Assembly: GCA_900542575.1 (NCBI GenBank)
Contig: UQOE01000004.1
Location: 62,001-126,000, forward strand
Length of the DNA: 64,000 bases
Origin: an uncultured Oscillospiraceae bacterium
GTDB lineage: Bacteria; Bacillota; Clostridia; Oscillospirales; Acutalibacteraceae
Direction: 5' to 3'
The position numbers and the translations under genes are program-made. A model generated the notes under the pieces. It saw nothing but the letters and a program-made list of their open reading frames with translations, was not told the DNA's origin and made no database searches. Shown here piece after piece: positions 26,022 to 33,890 of the stretch; positions within the stretch are counted from its first letter, which is position 1; each line of letters starts with the position of its first letter.

Positions 26022-28529
26022 ATGAAATATACCACTTGGTTTGATTCCCTTTCCCTGCGGGAACAGTGCGGATTTCTGACCGGAGCGGATCAATGGCGCA
26101 CGGCGGGTTCCGAACGGCTCGGCATTCCGCACGTCCGGATGTCGGACGGCCCCAGCGGACTTCGCCGGCCGGAGAGAGGCCATTCCGGCAAAACCGCGGA
26201 AGCGGTCTGCTATCCCTCTGCTTCCGCAATGGCAAGCACCTGGGACCGCGACGCCATGCGCGTCATGGGCACCGCCCTCGGGCAGGAGTGCCGCGCTGAG
26301 CAGATCGGTCTGCTGCTCGGTCCGGGCGTCAATCTCAAACGCTCCCCGCTCTGCGGCAGAAACTTTGAATATTTATCCGAAGATCCTCTGACGGCCGGCG
26401 AGCTGGCCGCCGCGTACATCGACGGTGTACAGTCCCAGGGCGTTGGGACTGCGCTGAAGCACTTTGCATGCAACAGCACGGAGACTATGCGCATGAAAGC
26501 GGACTCGGTTGTAGACGACCGCGCACTGCACGAACTCTATCTCAAGCCATTTGAAATTGCAGTCAAAAAGTCGCAGCCCTGGGCCGTCATGGCAGCCTAT
26601 AACAAATTGAACGGGGTCTACTGTACGGAGAGCAGCTGGCTTCTGGAGGAGACCCTGCGGAAAGAATGGGGCTTTCAGGGCCTTGTGGTCAGTGACTGGG
26701 GCGCCGTCAACAGCCGCCCGAAAGCGCTTGCGGCCGGGACAGACCTTGAAATGCCCGGTACCGGCAATGAAGGTGCGCAGGAACTCTCCCGCGGAATGCG
26801 GGAGGGCACCGTGACCGAGGAGAATATTCGGACCTCTGTGGGCAGGGTCTTTGACCTTGTGGCCAAAGCGGAGCCGAATCGCCGCGGAACGTTTCCGTCT
26901 CTCAATCTGAATGCGGATCACGAGACGGCGGCCGCCCTTGCAGAGGGCTGCCCGGTCCTGCTGAAAAATCGGAGATCTCTGCTGCCGGTTCAGAGAGAGG
27001 AAAAAATCGCCGTTATCGGAGCGCGTGCAGCAGAGCCGCTCATCCAGGGCGGAGGCAGTGCACACGTCCGTGCACACCGGGTTTCCTCGCCGTATGAGTG
27101 CCTTCGGGCGGTCTGCCGGAATCTGTCCTACTGCGACGGCTACGATCTGGAGCATCCGGACTATGTGGACCTCCGGAAAATGGAGGAAGCTGTCTCCAAT
27201 GCAGAGAAGGCTGACAAGGTGCTGGTTTTCGTCAGCTGCGCAGAGGCCGATGTCACCGAGGGCATGGACCGCAGATCTCTGAAGCTGCCCGCGGCTATGG
27301 ACGCCCTGGTAGAGGCGGTCTCCGGTGTCAGCATGAATGTCGCCGTCATTCTCATGACGGGCGGCGTCGCTGAGCTGCCGTGGGCCGACCGCGTCAATGC
27401 TATTCTGTGGTCCGGTCTGCTGGGCGAGGGCGCCGGTGAGGCCCTGAGCCGTATCCTGCTCGGCGAAGTTTCTCCGAGCGGCAGGCTGAGCGAAACCTGG
27501 CCGATGCGCCTGGAGGATGTGCCGTGCGCCGACTGTCTGCAGCCGGATGAGAACGGCAGTGTGCTCTATAAAGAGAGTATTTTCATGGGGTACCGCTATT
27601 ACCAGAGAGCCGGCGTGCCGGTGCGGTATCCATTTGGATATGGCCTGAGCTATTGCCAGTTTGCCTACAGCAATCTTCAGATCAGCGAGGCGTACGAGCA
27701 GGGCAATTATACGGTGGCATTCCAGGTTACCAATGAAGGCGGAATTCCCGCCGCTGAGGTCCCGCAGCTCTATGTCGGCTACAGTCGGCTGGACGAATCC
27801 TATCTTTACCGGCCGGTCCGGGAACTCCGCGGGTTTACGAAACTGTTCCTGGATGCCCACGAGACGCGGAACGTCTCCTTCACGCTGGATCCCGCGGCAT
27901 TTGAGAACTACAGCACCGAGAATGAGGTCTGGCAGGCGGAGCCGGGCGAGTACACAATTGAGGTCGGCGCTTCCAGTGAGGATATCCGGCTGAGCGGCAG
28001 CGTCCGTATTGAGAACCCGGGCTTCGGGGAACTCGACTACCGTGCAAGGACACCAGCCTACTTTAACTGCGCACTCGGTCAGGCAGATGAGCGCGAATTC
28101 GTTTTCCTGCTCCGCTACGATCCCGCCGAATTTCTGGACGATTCCGGGCGCATTACCGCAGACAGCACAATTGCGGACTGCGCCAATACATCGGCCGGCC
28201 GCTGGCTGGACCGCGCCGTCCAAAAACTCGCCTCCCACATCGGCGGCCCGCTCTCGGAGGAGGTCTGGTATGAATCCCTCCGCAACATGCCGCTGAACCG
28301 CTTCGTCCGGATGACCCGGGGCCGCTTCTCAGCCCCCATGCTCGATGCACTGGTCATGTACCTGGACGGCGGCGACGCCGCCGATGCGGCCAAGCTGGCG
28401 CTGGCCGGTCTTCCGGAGGCACTGCTTAATCTGCTCCTTCCGCTGGGGCAGAAGGCGGCGCCGAAGATCCCGGACCGTCTGGTCCCCGCCGGACTGAAAA
28501 AGCTTGGAAAGAAGAAAAAGAAGGCATGA
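26022..28529 (+). CDS. Glycoside hydrolase family 3 beta-glucosidase-like enzyme
   Basis: The 835-residue product has no signal peptide, so it acts in the cytoplasm. ATG 26022 follows GGAGG. The N-terminal TIM barrel carries GVNLKRSPLCGRNFEYLSEDP and the nucleophile in VVSDWG (Asp225). The second domain has the GGG-SAHV region, and a fibronectin III-like domain (EVPQLYVGY, LRGFTKL) follows. The last 150 residues form an extra helical tail that ends in a lysine-rich run. It probably cleaves imported glucosides; the substrate cannot be told. It overlaps thiN. Confidence 0.92.
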   Translation: MKYTTWFDSLSLREQCGFLTGADQWRTAGSERLGIPHVRMSDGPSGLRRPERGHSGKTAEAVCYPSASAMASTWDRDAMRVMGTALGQECRAEQIGLLLGPGVNLKRSPLCGRNFEYLSEDPLTAGELAAAYIDGVQSQGVGTALKHFACNSTETMRMKADSVVDDRALHELYLKPFEIAVKKSQPWAVMAAYNKLNGVYCTESSWLLEETLRKEWGFQGLVVSDWGAVNSRPKALAAGTDLEMPGTGNEGAQELSRGMREGTVTEENIRTSVGRVFDLVAKAEPNRRGTFPSLNLNADHETAAALAEGCPVLLKNRRSLLPVQREEKIAVIGARAAEPLIQGGGSAHVRAHRVSSPYECLRAVCRNLSYCDGYDLEHPDYVDLRKMEEAVSNAEKADKVLVFVSCAEADVTEGMDRRSLKLPAAMDALVEAVSGVSMNVAVILMTGGVAELPWADRVNAILWSGLLGEGAGEALSRILLGEVSPSGRLSETWPMRLEDVPCADCLQPDENGSVLYKESIFMGYRYYQRAGVPVRYPFGYGLSYCQFAYSNLQISEAYEQGNYTVAFQVTNEGGIPAAEVPQLYVGYSRLDESYLYRPVRELRGFTKLFLDAHETRNVSFTLDPAAFENYSTENEVWQAEPGEYTIEVGASSEDIRLSGSVRIENPGFGELDYRARTPAYFNCALGQADEREFVFLLRYDPAEFLDDSGRITADSTIADCANTSAGRWLDRAVQKLASHIGGPLSEEVWYESLRNMPLNRFVRMTRGRFSAPMLDALVMYLDGGDAADAAKLALAGLPEALLNLLLPLGQKAAPKIPDRLVPAGLKKLGKKKKKA

Positions 28530-29152
28530 AATCCTGCCTGATTCTGACCTCTCACATTGAGGGAATTGAGCGGCTCCAGGTGCGGCAGAGCGACTACGAC
28601 GCCGTACTTGCGGCAGACGGCGGGTATGTCCGGGCAGAGGAGCTCGGCCTGGTCCCTGACGCGTTTATTGGCGACTATGACTCTTCGGACCCGCCTCAGT
28701 CGGACGGAGAGACCGTATTTCTGCCGCGGGAGAAGGACATGACGGACAGCGAGGCGGCCATCGATCTCGCGCTGTCCCGCGGATACGACCGTATTTTCGT
28801 TCTGGGCGGCCTGGGCGGCCGTTTTGACCACACGATGGGAAATGTTTCACTTCTTTTAAAATACCAGAATTCCGCCGACTGGCTCGAATTCAAAGACGGC
28901 TTCAACCGCGTTTTCCTCGCCGGCCCCGGAACCTGCTCCGTGCCGGCCGACGGGTATCAGTATCTCGGACTCATCGCCTACGGCGGACCGGTCTGCGGAC
29001 TGACGGTTCAGGGCACCAAATACCCGCTGTCCGATTTCACCCTGCCGGACGACACGACGCTAGGCGTCAGCAATGAAATTCAGGGAGAACGCGCAGAGCT
29101 CTCCTTTTCAGAGGGCAGGCTGCTGGTGATCCAGTCCAACGATATGAAATAA
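28526..29152 (+). CDS. thiN: Thiamine pyrophosphokinase
   Basis: It converts thiamine and ATP to thiamine diphosphate and AMP. The 208-residue product has the family motifs: ADGGYVRAEELGLVPDAFIGDYDS near residue 30, DMTDSEAAIDLAL near 72 and GGLGGRFDHTMGN near 95. The start overlaps the stop of the GH3 gene (ATGA), so the two are coupled even though no functional link is known. Thiamine diphosphate is needed by the PFOR encoded at 33.9 kb. Confidence 0.93.
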   Translation: MKSCLILTSHIEGIERLQVRQSDYDAVLAADGGYVRAEELGLVPDAFIGDYDSSDPPQSDGETVFLPREKDMTDSEAAIDLALSRGYDRIFVLGGLGGRFDHTMGNVSLLLKYQNSADWLEFKDGFNRVFLAGPGTCSVPADGYQYLGLIAYGGPVCGLTVQGTKYPLSDFTLPDDTTLGVSNEIQGERAELSFSEGRLLVIQSNDMK

Positions 29153-29177
29153 AGAACTCTCCCGGACTTGAAAAAGC

Positions 29178-29217
29178 GAATGGCGACCCGCTCTTGCAAG
29201 CGGGTCGCCATTCTTTA
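29178..29217. terminator. Bidirectional terminator between thiN and the M28-like gene
   Basis: A 15-base perfect stem (GAATGGCGACCCGCT with AGCGGGTCGCCATTC) has T-rich tracts on both strands: TTTAT rightward and GCTTTTTC leftward. It ends both converging transcripts. Confidence 0.9.
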
Positions 29218-29245
29218 TCTGATTATCCCTTTCGATGTGTCTGGA

Positions 29246-30460
29246 TTAAAATTTGCTCTCCGGGTCGTCTTTGAGATAGGCGAGCTCCAGGGCCAGCTTC
29301 ATAGCGGCTTCCACAGCGCGGACATCCAGATGCTCGGTGCTGTCGTCCGGGCCGCGGTAGAAGTCCGGTTTCCCGTCGGTCAGGGAGGAGAGCAGGATGG
29401 TCGGCACGCCGCCTTTGCGGAAGGTCTCGGCCTCGGAGACGTGGTATTTCGGGGCGTGATCGGTGAGCATGACATCAGCATTCTCCGCAGCCGCTGCAAT
29501 GGCGCGATTCAGCTGCCGTCCCCGTGCGAGGGTATTCAGCGAATCGACACTGAAGAGGGAATCCAGGCAGATGATAGCGGTGTCGGTCTCCTTCAGCGCA
29601 TCGGAGTAGGTGCGGAGGAACTGCTTGGCGCCCTCCATGTGGGAAGACTTGCCGGAGGTAAGAAGGACGTCAACCTCGGTGTTTTCCAGACGGAGCTTCT
29701 CCACCGAGAGATACCGCATGGCACCGGAAGCGGTATAGCAGCCGCTCAGGTTGTCGCTGACGCCGGGCCAGGACTGATCGGTCAGAACGGCGCGGGACTG
29801 CAGAAATGGAAAGAGAATGAAAACAACCAGTGGATAGGCGATGTATGCAAACCATGCCGGCATGCAGAGCGTCCCGGACGCGTTCAGCGAAGCAAGGACG
29901 TCAAACGCCAGATAGAGGACAATGCCGAGGATGGTCAGTGCGCGGAAGGCGCTGACGGCACCGGCGGAAAACCGTCTGGCAAAGGGGGCGTCCAGGTTGG
30001 CCTGCAGGATGATGCGGTGCTCCGTTTTGCCTTTGGGTCTGCGGCGGGCCAGAACGTCGGCCGACTTGCGCGATTTTGCGGTGCCCCCGAGGAGTCCGAA
30101 GAAGCAGAGCAGGGTGAGAACCGAGCAGATCAGCCCGATGTCGGCAAGCACAGTGCCGGCAGCCGGAATGAGTACCGCAAGAATACCGAAAACAGCGGCG
30201 ATGAGCATGAAAATGGCGGTCCATTTGGCGGCGGCATTGGAGGAGCCGGGTTTCAGCAGAAACGGAGTCTCATCGACCTCATCTGCAAATTTGGTGAGGT
30301 CGTCCTGAAGGGAGGCACGAAGCGATTCCTCTCCTTCTCCGCCGGCCTGGCGGGACGCATTCACCTCGCTGTCGGCAAAACTTTTCGCAGAGCGTACGGC
30401 GTAGTTGCAGCATTCGCGCACCTTGCCGACATAGCGCTCACTGGATTCAGATGCTTTCAT
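29246..30460 (-). CDS. Membrane protein with degenerate M28-type peptidase domain
   Basis: The 404-residue product starts at ATG 30460 after AAGGAG. It has four hydrophobic segments (about residues 80-100, 105-127, 172-192, 202-220) and pieces of an M28 zinc aminopeptidase fold: ANLDAP (155-157), GVSDNLSG (233-240), Asp300 and His377. In known M28 enzymes the first motif is HxD and the catalytic pair is EE; here His is Asn155 and the EE site reads SGK (269-271). The enzyme is therefore probably inactive, or I have misaligned it. Function unknown. Confidence 0.6.
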   Translation of the reverse strand: MKASESSERYVGKVRECCNYAVRSAKSFADSEVNASRQAGGEGEESLRASLQDDLTKFADEVDETPFLLKPGSSNAAAKWTAIFMLIAAVFGILAVLIPAAGTVLADIGLICSVLTLLCFFGLLGGTAKSRKSADVLARRRPKGKTEHRIILQANLDAPFARRFSAGAVSAFRALTILGIVLYLAFDVLASLNASGTLCMPAWFAYIAYPLVVFILFPFLQSRAVLTDQSWPGVSDNLSGCYTASGAMRYLSVEKLRLENTEVDVLLTSGKSSHMEGAKQFLRTYSDALKETDTAIICLDSLFSVDSLNTLARGRQLNRAIAAAAENADVMLTDHAPKYHVSEAETFRKGGVPTILLSSLTDGKPDFYRGPDDSTEHLDVRAVEAAMKLALELAYLKDDPESKF

Positions 30461-30624
30461 AGGAAATCTCCTTATAATTTGAAGTATAAAACAATTCTGA
30501 GTGTAACTGCTCCGCATGGAAAAGTCAAACGGCAGGACCCGATTTTCATTGACAAAAAGCGGGCTTTCATACTAGAGTAATTATATGTATGAAAAATAAT
30601 ATTCCCGGGAAAGGATTAAATGCT

Positions 30625-31173
30625 ATGAATCGTTCGGCGAAAAGCCGTTCTGTCATTCTTGCGGTAACTCTGCTTTTGGTGTTTGCCCTGTCCGTTCCAG
30701 CTTCGGCGGAGAGTCTCTACCAGCTGACCGGAACGGCTCCGGCACAGAAACACGGGTACGATGTCGGACAGCCGACCGTGGCGCAGCCGGCCCGCCGTAT
30801 TCCGGCTGCAACCCGTCCGCAGAAACGGCAGATTACTCATCACAGGCGAACGGCCCGGCGCAGCGGAACCGCTTCTGTGCGCAGAAACCGGAGCATGGGT
30901 GCTCTCACAAAGAGGACAGCAGCTTCCGGCGGAGACAGCACAAAGCGCGCAGCAGAGCCGAAGAAGGTGCCGCAGACGGAAAAGGAAAGCGGCCGGCCTG
31001 TTTTCATCTCCAAAATTACACCGGCGGGTGCATCTACAACGGTTGCGTCCGGCGACCCGGTTCAGAGTGAGCGGGGCAGAAAAATCTCCTCCTCCATTAT
31101 GGTGGGAATTGCGGGTTTCTCTGTTGTCTGCGCCATTCTGTATCTGCTGATCGGCCATCGAAATCGACCGTAA
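30625..31173 (+). CDS. Secreted or membrane-anchored protein of unknown function
   Basis: The 182-residue product starts at ATG 30625, ten bases after GAAAGGA; a further ATG at 30589 lacks a site. It has a signal peptide (VILAVTLLLVFALSVPASA, cleavage likely after ASA), a basic, proline- and alanine-rich disordered middle with KRQITHHRRTARR-like stretches, and one C-terminal transmembrane helix (IMVGIAGFSVVCAILYLLIG) with a short basic tail. I do not recognise it. It may be a cell-surface or division-related anchor. Confidence 0.6.
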   Translation: MNRSAKSRSVILAVTLLLVFALSVPASAESLYQLTGTAPAQKHGYDVGQPTVAQPARRIPAATRPQKRQITHHRRTARRSGTASVRRNRSMGALTKRTAASGGDSTKRAAEPKKVPQTEKESGRPVFISKITPAGASTTVASGDPVQSERGRKISSSIMVGIAGFSVVCAILYLLIGHRNRP

Positions 31174-31183
31174 ATCGGCCATA

Positions 31184-31219
31184 AAAAAGCGGAAGTCCGA
31201 TGGACTTCCGCTTTCTTTG
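31184..31219. terminator. Bidirectional terminator
   Basis: AAAGCGGAAGTCC pairs with GGACTTCCGCTTT around a three-base loop. T-runs follow on both strands (CTTTG rightward; a longer T6 leftward). It closes the unknown rightward gene and the leftward ThiF-like gene. Confidence 0.85.
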
Positions 31220-31232
31220 TATTCGAATGTTG

Positions 31233-31988
31233 TTATTCTGCTCCCTCAAAATATGCGTCGTCGTCGGCATCTTTTCCGCAGACAGGGCAGTTTTCTTTGA
31301 GGTCGATGGGTGTGGCGTCCAGTGTGCCTTTGCAGGCATCGTAGTAAAACAGCTTGCCGGATGCGGGAACCGGGAGCCCGAGCAGATACTGAATGACTGC
31401 AGTGGCCTCCATAGATGAGATGGTGGAGACGACAGAACCAATGGCGCCGTTATTCTCCTCCGGCGGCATGTCTGTGCCGTAGAGGCAGCTGAGACAGGGA
31501 GTCTCATGGGGCTGGACGAACATGATGGTTCCGGCAAAGCCATTGATGCCGCTGACGACAAAGGGCTTGTTGAGTTCAACGCAGGCCTCGTTGACGAGCA
31601 TCATGGTCTGTGTGTCCTCAATGGCAAGCGCAACGATGTCATACTGGCTGATGATTTCTATGACGTTATCCTTATTGACCGCTGTGGCGTGCGGGATGAC
31701 GTTGATCATGCTGTTGAACTGACGAAGCTTGCGAGAGGCGGAGCTGGCTTTGAGCGACCCGATGTCGTCTTCAAAGTGGATGAACTGGTTGTTGAGATTG
31801 GTAATGCGGACAATTTCGTGGTCTGCAATGCCGATCGTACCGACTCCGGCACAGGCAAGATCGTACAAAAGGGTGGTACCGAGACCGCCGGCACCGATGA
31901 CAAGGACACTGGCATCATTCAGGATTTCCTGTCCGTTTTCTCCCAGCTGCGGCAGAAAGGACTGCTTGGAATATCGTTCCGAATTCAT
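31233..31988 (-). CDS. ThiF/MoeB/HesA-family E1-like protein
   Basis: Such proteins adenylate the C-terminus of ubiquitin-like sulfur carriers (ThiS, MoaD). The 251-residue product has the Rossmann motif GAGGLG (residues 32-37), the ITNLNNQF segment at 62-69, and two cysteine pairs for zinc (CLSC and CPVC). The arginine usually found in this segment (S/TNLxRQ) is Asn67. No ThiS, MoaD or rhodanese gene lies nearby. AGGAGG precedes ATG 31988. Activity without the arginine is uncertain. Confidence 0.85.
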   Translation of the reverse strand: MNSERYSKQSFLPQLGENGQEILNDASVLVIGAGGLGTTLLYDLACAGVGTIGIADHEIVRITNLNNQFIHFEDDIGSLKASSASRKLRQFNSMINVIPHATAVNKDNVIEIISQYDIVALAIEDTQTMMLVNEACVELNKPFVVSGINGFAGTIMFVQPHETPCLSCLYGTDMPPEENNGAIGSVVSTISSMEATAVIQYLLGLPVPASGKLFYYDACKGTLDATPIDLKENCPVCGKDADDDAYFEGAE

Positions 31989-32125
31989 ACCTTTCCCCTC
32001 CTATAGAGTTAATTTTTTAATATCGGAAGTATTATAGCAGTCAAATATGACTCTGTAAACCACAAATTTCGTCCGATTTTTGCACAATTTGACGAAAAAT
32101 GGACCGATGGCTGTTTCATCCTTCT

Positions 32126-32160
32126 CATAAAAAAGGAGCACCCCGAAAAGGGATGCTCCT
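32126..32160 (-). terminator. Terminator of glpK
   Basis: On the minus strand GGAGCATCCC pairs with GGGGTGCTCC around a short loop (one weak pair), followed by T6. It lies about 25 bases past the glpK stop. Confidence 0.88.
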
Positions 32161-32184
32161 TGCAGTTTTTGAAAAAACGGGAGA

Positions 32185-33714
32185 TTAGTCGTGGTCGATC
32201 CAGTCCATGGCACGGGTGACGGCTTTCTTCCAGCCCTTATAGGCTTTCTCTCTGTCCTCTTCTGCCATGTCCGGATAGTAAACCTTGGAGACCTCGCGGT
32301 TCTCGGAGATTTCGTCCAGATCTTTCCAGAAGCCGACAGCAAGACCGGCGAGATAGGCGCAGCCAAGTGCAGTGGTCTCGACGACTTTCGGACGGTTGAC
32401 CTCACAGTTGAGGAGGTTCGACTGAATCTGCATCATGATGTTGGAGACGGAGGCACCGCCGTCAACACGGACGGAGTCGAGCTCAATGCCGCAGTCGTTG
32501 CGCATTGCGGTAACGAGGTCAACGCACTGATAGCAGATAGCCTCAAGTACGGCACGGGCAAAGTGTGCACGGTTGACGCCGCGGGTCAGGCCGACGATGC
32601 AGCCGCGGGCGTACATGTCCCAATACGGAGCACCGAGACCGGTGAAGGCCGGTACCAGGTAGATGCCGTTGGCGTCCGGAACGGACTCGGCGAGTTCGTC
32701 GCAGCGCGGAGCCTTGTCGATCATCTTCAGCTCGTCGCGGAGCCACTGGATGACGGCGCCGGCGTTGAAGGCGGAACCCTCAAGGTCATAGGTGACTTTG
32801 TCACCGATTGCCCAGGCAACGTTGGTTACCAGGTTATTCTTGGAATGGACAAGCTCGTCGCCGGTGTTCATAAGAAGGAAGCAGCCGGTGCCGTAAGTGG
32901 CTTTGACCATACCGGGTTTGTAGCAGTTCTGGCCGAACAGAGCGGCGGGCTGGTCGCCGATGGCGCCGGAAATCGGGGTGCCCTCGAGACCTTCCAGACC
33001 CTGGATGCCAGGCGCAACCAGACCGTAGACCTGGCTGTTGGTGACCGGAGTCGGGAGAATTTCCATTGGAATGCCGATCTCTTCGCAGAGATGCTCGTCC
33101 CACTTCAGGGTATTGATGTCGAACAGCATGGTTCTGCAGGCATTGGAATAGTCGGTAACATGAACCGCGGTCTCCGGATGAACGGCGCCGCCGGTCAGGT
33201 TCCAGATGAGCCAGGTTTCAACCGTACCGAACAGGAGGTTGCCGGCTTCGAGAACTTCTGTTGCCTCGGGAACGTTGTCGAGGATCCATCTGATTTTAGA
33301 AGCGGAGAAATAAGCGTCGACGACAAGGCCGGTGTGCTCATAGACGTAGTCAACAAAGCCCGGTTTTTTCTTCAGCTGTTCGCAGTAGTCTGCGGTGCGG
33401 CGGCACTGCCAGACAATGGCGTTGTAAACCGGACGGCCAGTGGTCTTGTCCCACAGAATCGTGGTCTCACGCTGGTTGGTGACACCGAGGCAGGCGATGT
33501 CTCTCGGGTCAATGGCGCCTTCACCGAGGATGGTGGTGATAGACTGATATTCGCTGTAGAGAATGTCCATGGGGTTGTGCTCAACCCAACCTGCCTGAGG
33601 ATAGATCTGCTCATATTCTCTCTGTGACTTCGTGACAATCTTTCCATCTTTGTCAAATACGATTGCTCTTGAGCTTGTAGTTCCCTGGTCAAGAGCCATA
33701 ACATATTTTGCCAT
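32185..33714 (-). CDS. glpK: Glycerol kinase
   Basis: It phosphorylates glycerol to glycerol 3-phosphate. The 509-residue product has the FGGY fold: start YVMALDQGTTSSRAIVFD, GVTNQRETTILWDKTTGRP, the ALFGQNCYKPGMVKATYGTGC segment and DGGASVSNIMMQIQ. The length is normal. AAAGGAGG is upstream of ATG 33714. There is no glpF, glpD or phosphotransferase gene next to it, so glycerol entry is encoded elsewhere. The 5' leader hairpin is described separately. Confidence 0.96.
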   Translation of the reverse strand: MAKYVMALDQGTTSSRAIVFDKDGKIVTKSQREYEQIYPQAGWVEHNPMDILYSEYQSITTILGEGAIDPRDIACLGVTNQRETTILWDKTTGRPVYNAIVWQCRRTADYCEQLKKKPGFVDYVYEHTGLVVDAYFSASKIRWILDNVPEATEVLEAGNLLFGTVETWLIWNLTGGAVHPETAVHVTDYSNACRTMLFDINTLKWDEHLCEEIGIPMEILPTPVTNSQVYGLVAPGIQGLEGLEGTPISGAIGDQPAALFGQNCYKPGMVKATYGTGCFLLMNTGDELVHSKNNLVTNVAWAIGDKVTYDLEGSAFNAGAVIQWLRDELKMIDKAPRCDELAESVPDANGIYLVPAFTGLGAPYWDMYARGCIVGLTRGVNRAHFARAVLEAICYQCVDLVTAMRNDCGIELDSVRVDGGASVSNIMMQIQSNLLNCEVNRPKVVETTALGCAYLAGLAVGFWKDLDEISENREVSKVYYPDMAEEDREKAYKGWKKAVTRAMDWIDHD

Positions 33715-33799
33715 TGGAAGATTCCTCCTTTAGAATATTCATATTTTTCCAAAAAATCCGCAAAATTTTAGGGAAATTTTTCCCGGACCTGATAAGAAA

Positions 33800-33823
33800 G
33801 GCGCTGAGCGTCAACTCAGCGCC
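33800..33823 (-). terminator. Hairpin between nifJ and glpK
   Basis: GGCGCTGAG pairs with CTCAGCGCC, followed on the minus strand by TTTCTTAT. It lies about 70 bases past the nifJ stop and could terminate it. It also lies just downstream of a candidate glpK promoter, so it may instead, or also, act as a glpK leader terminator. Confidence 0.65.
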
Positions 33824-33837
33824 AACTCTATTGTCAT

Positions 33838-33864
33838 ATTATACCAAATACCAACTTTTATCAA
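33838..33864 (-). promoter_or_regulatory. Promoter of glpK with extended -10
   Basis: On the minus strand TGGTATAAT (33838-33846, extended -10) is preceded by TTGATA at 33859-33864 with a short 15-base spacer. It would start transcription near 33830, just upstream of the hairpin at 33800-33823. Confidence 0.55.
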
Positions 33865-33890
33865 GGGGCATTTGTGGAAGTTTTGACAGG

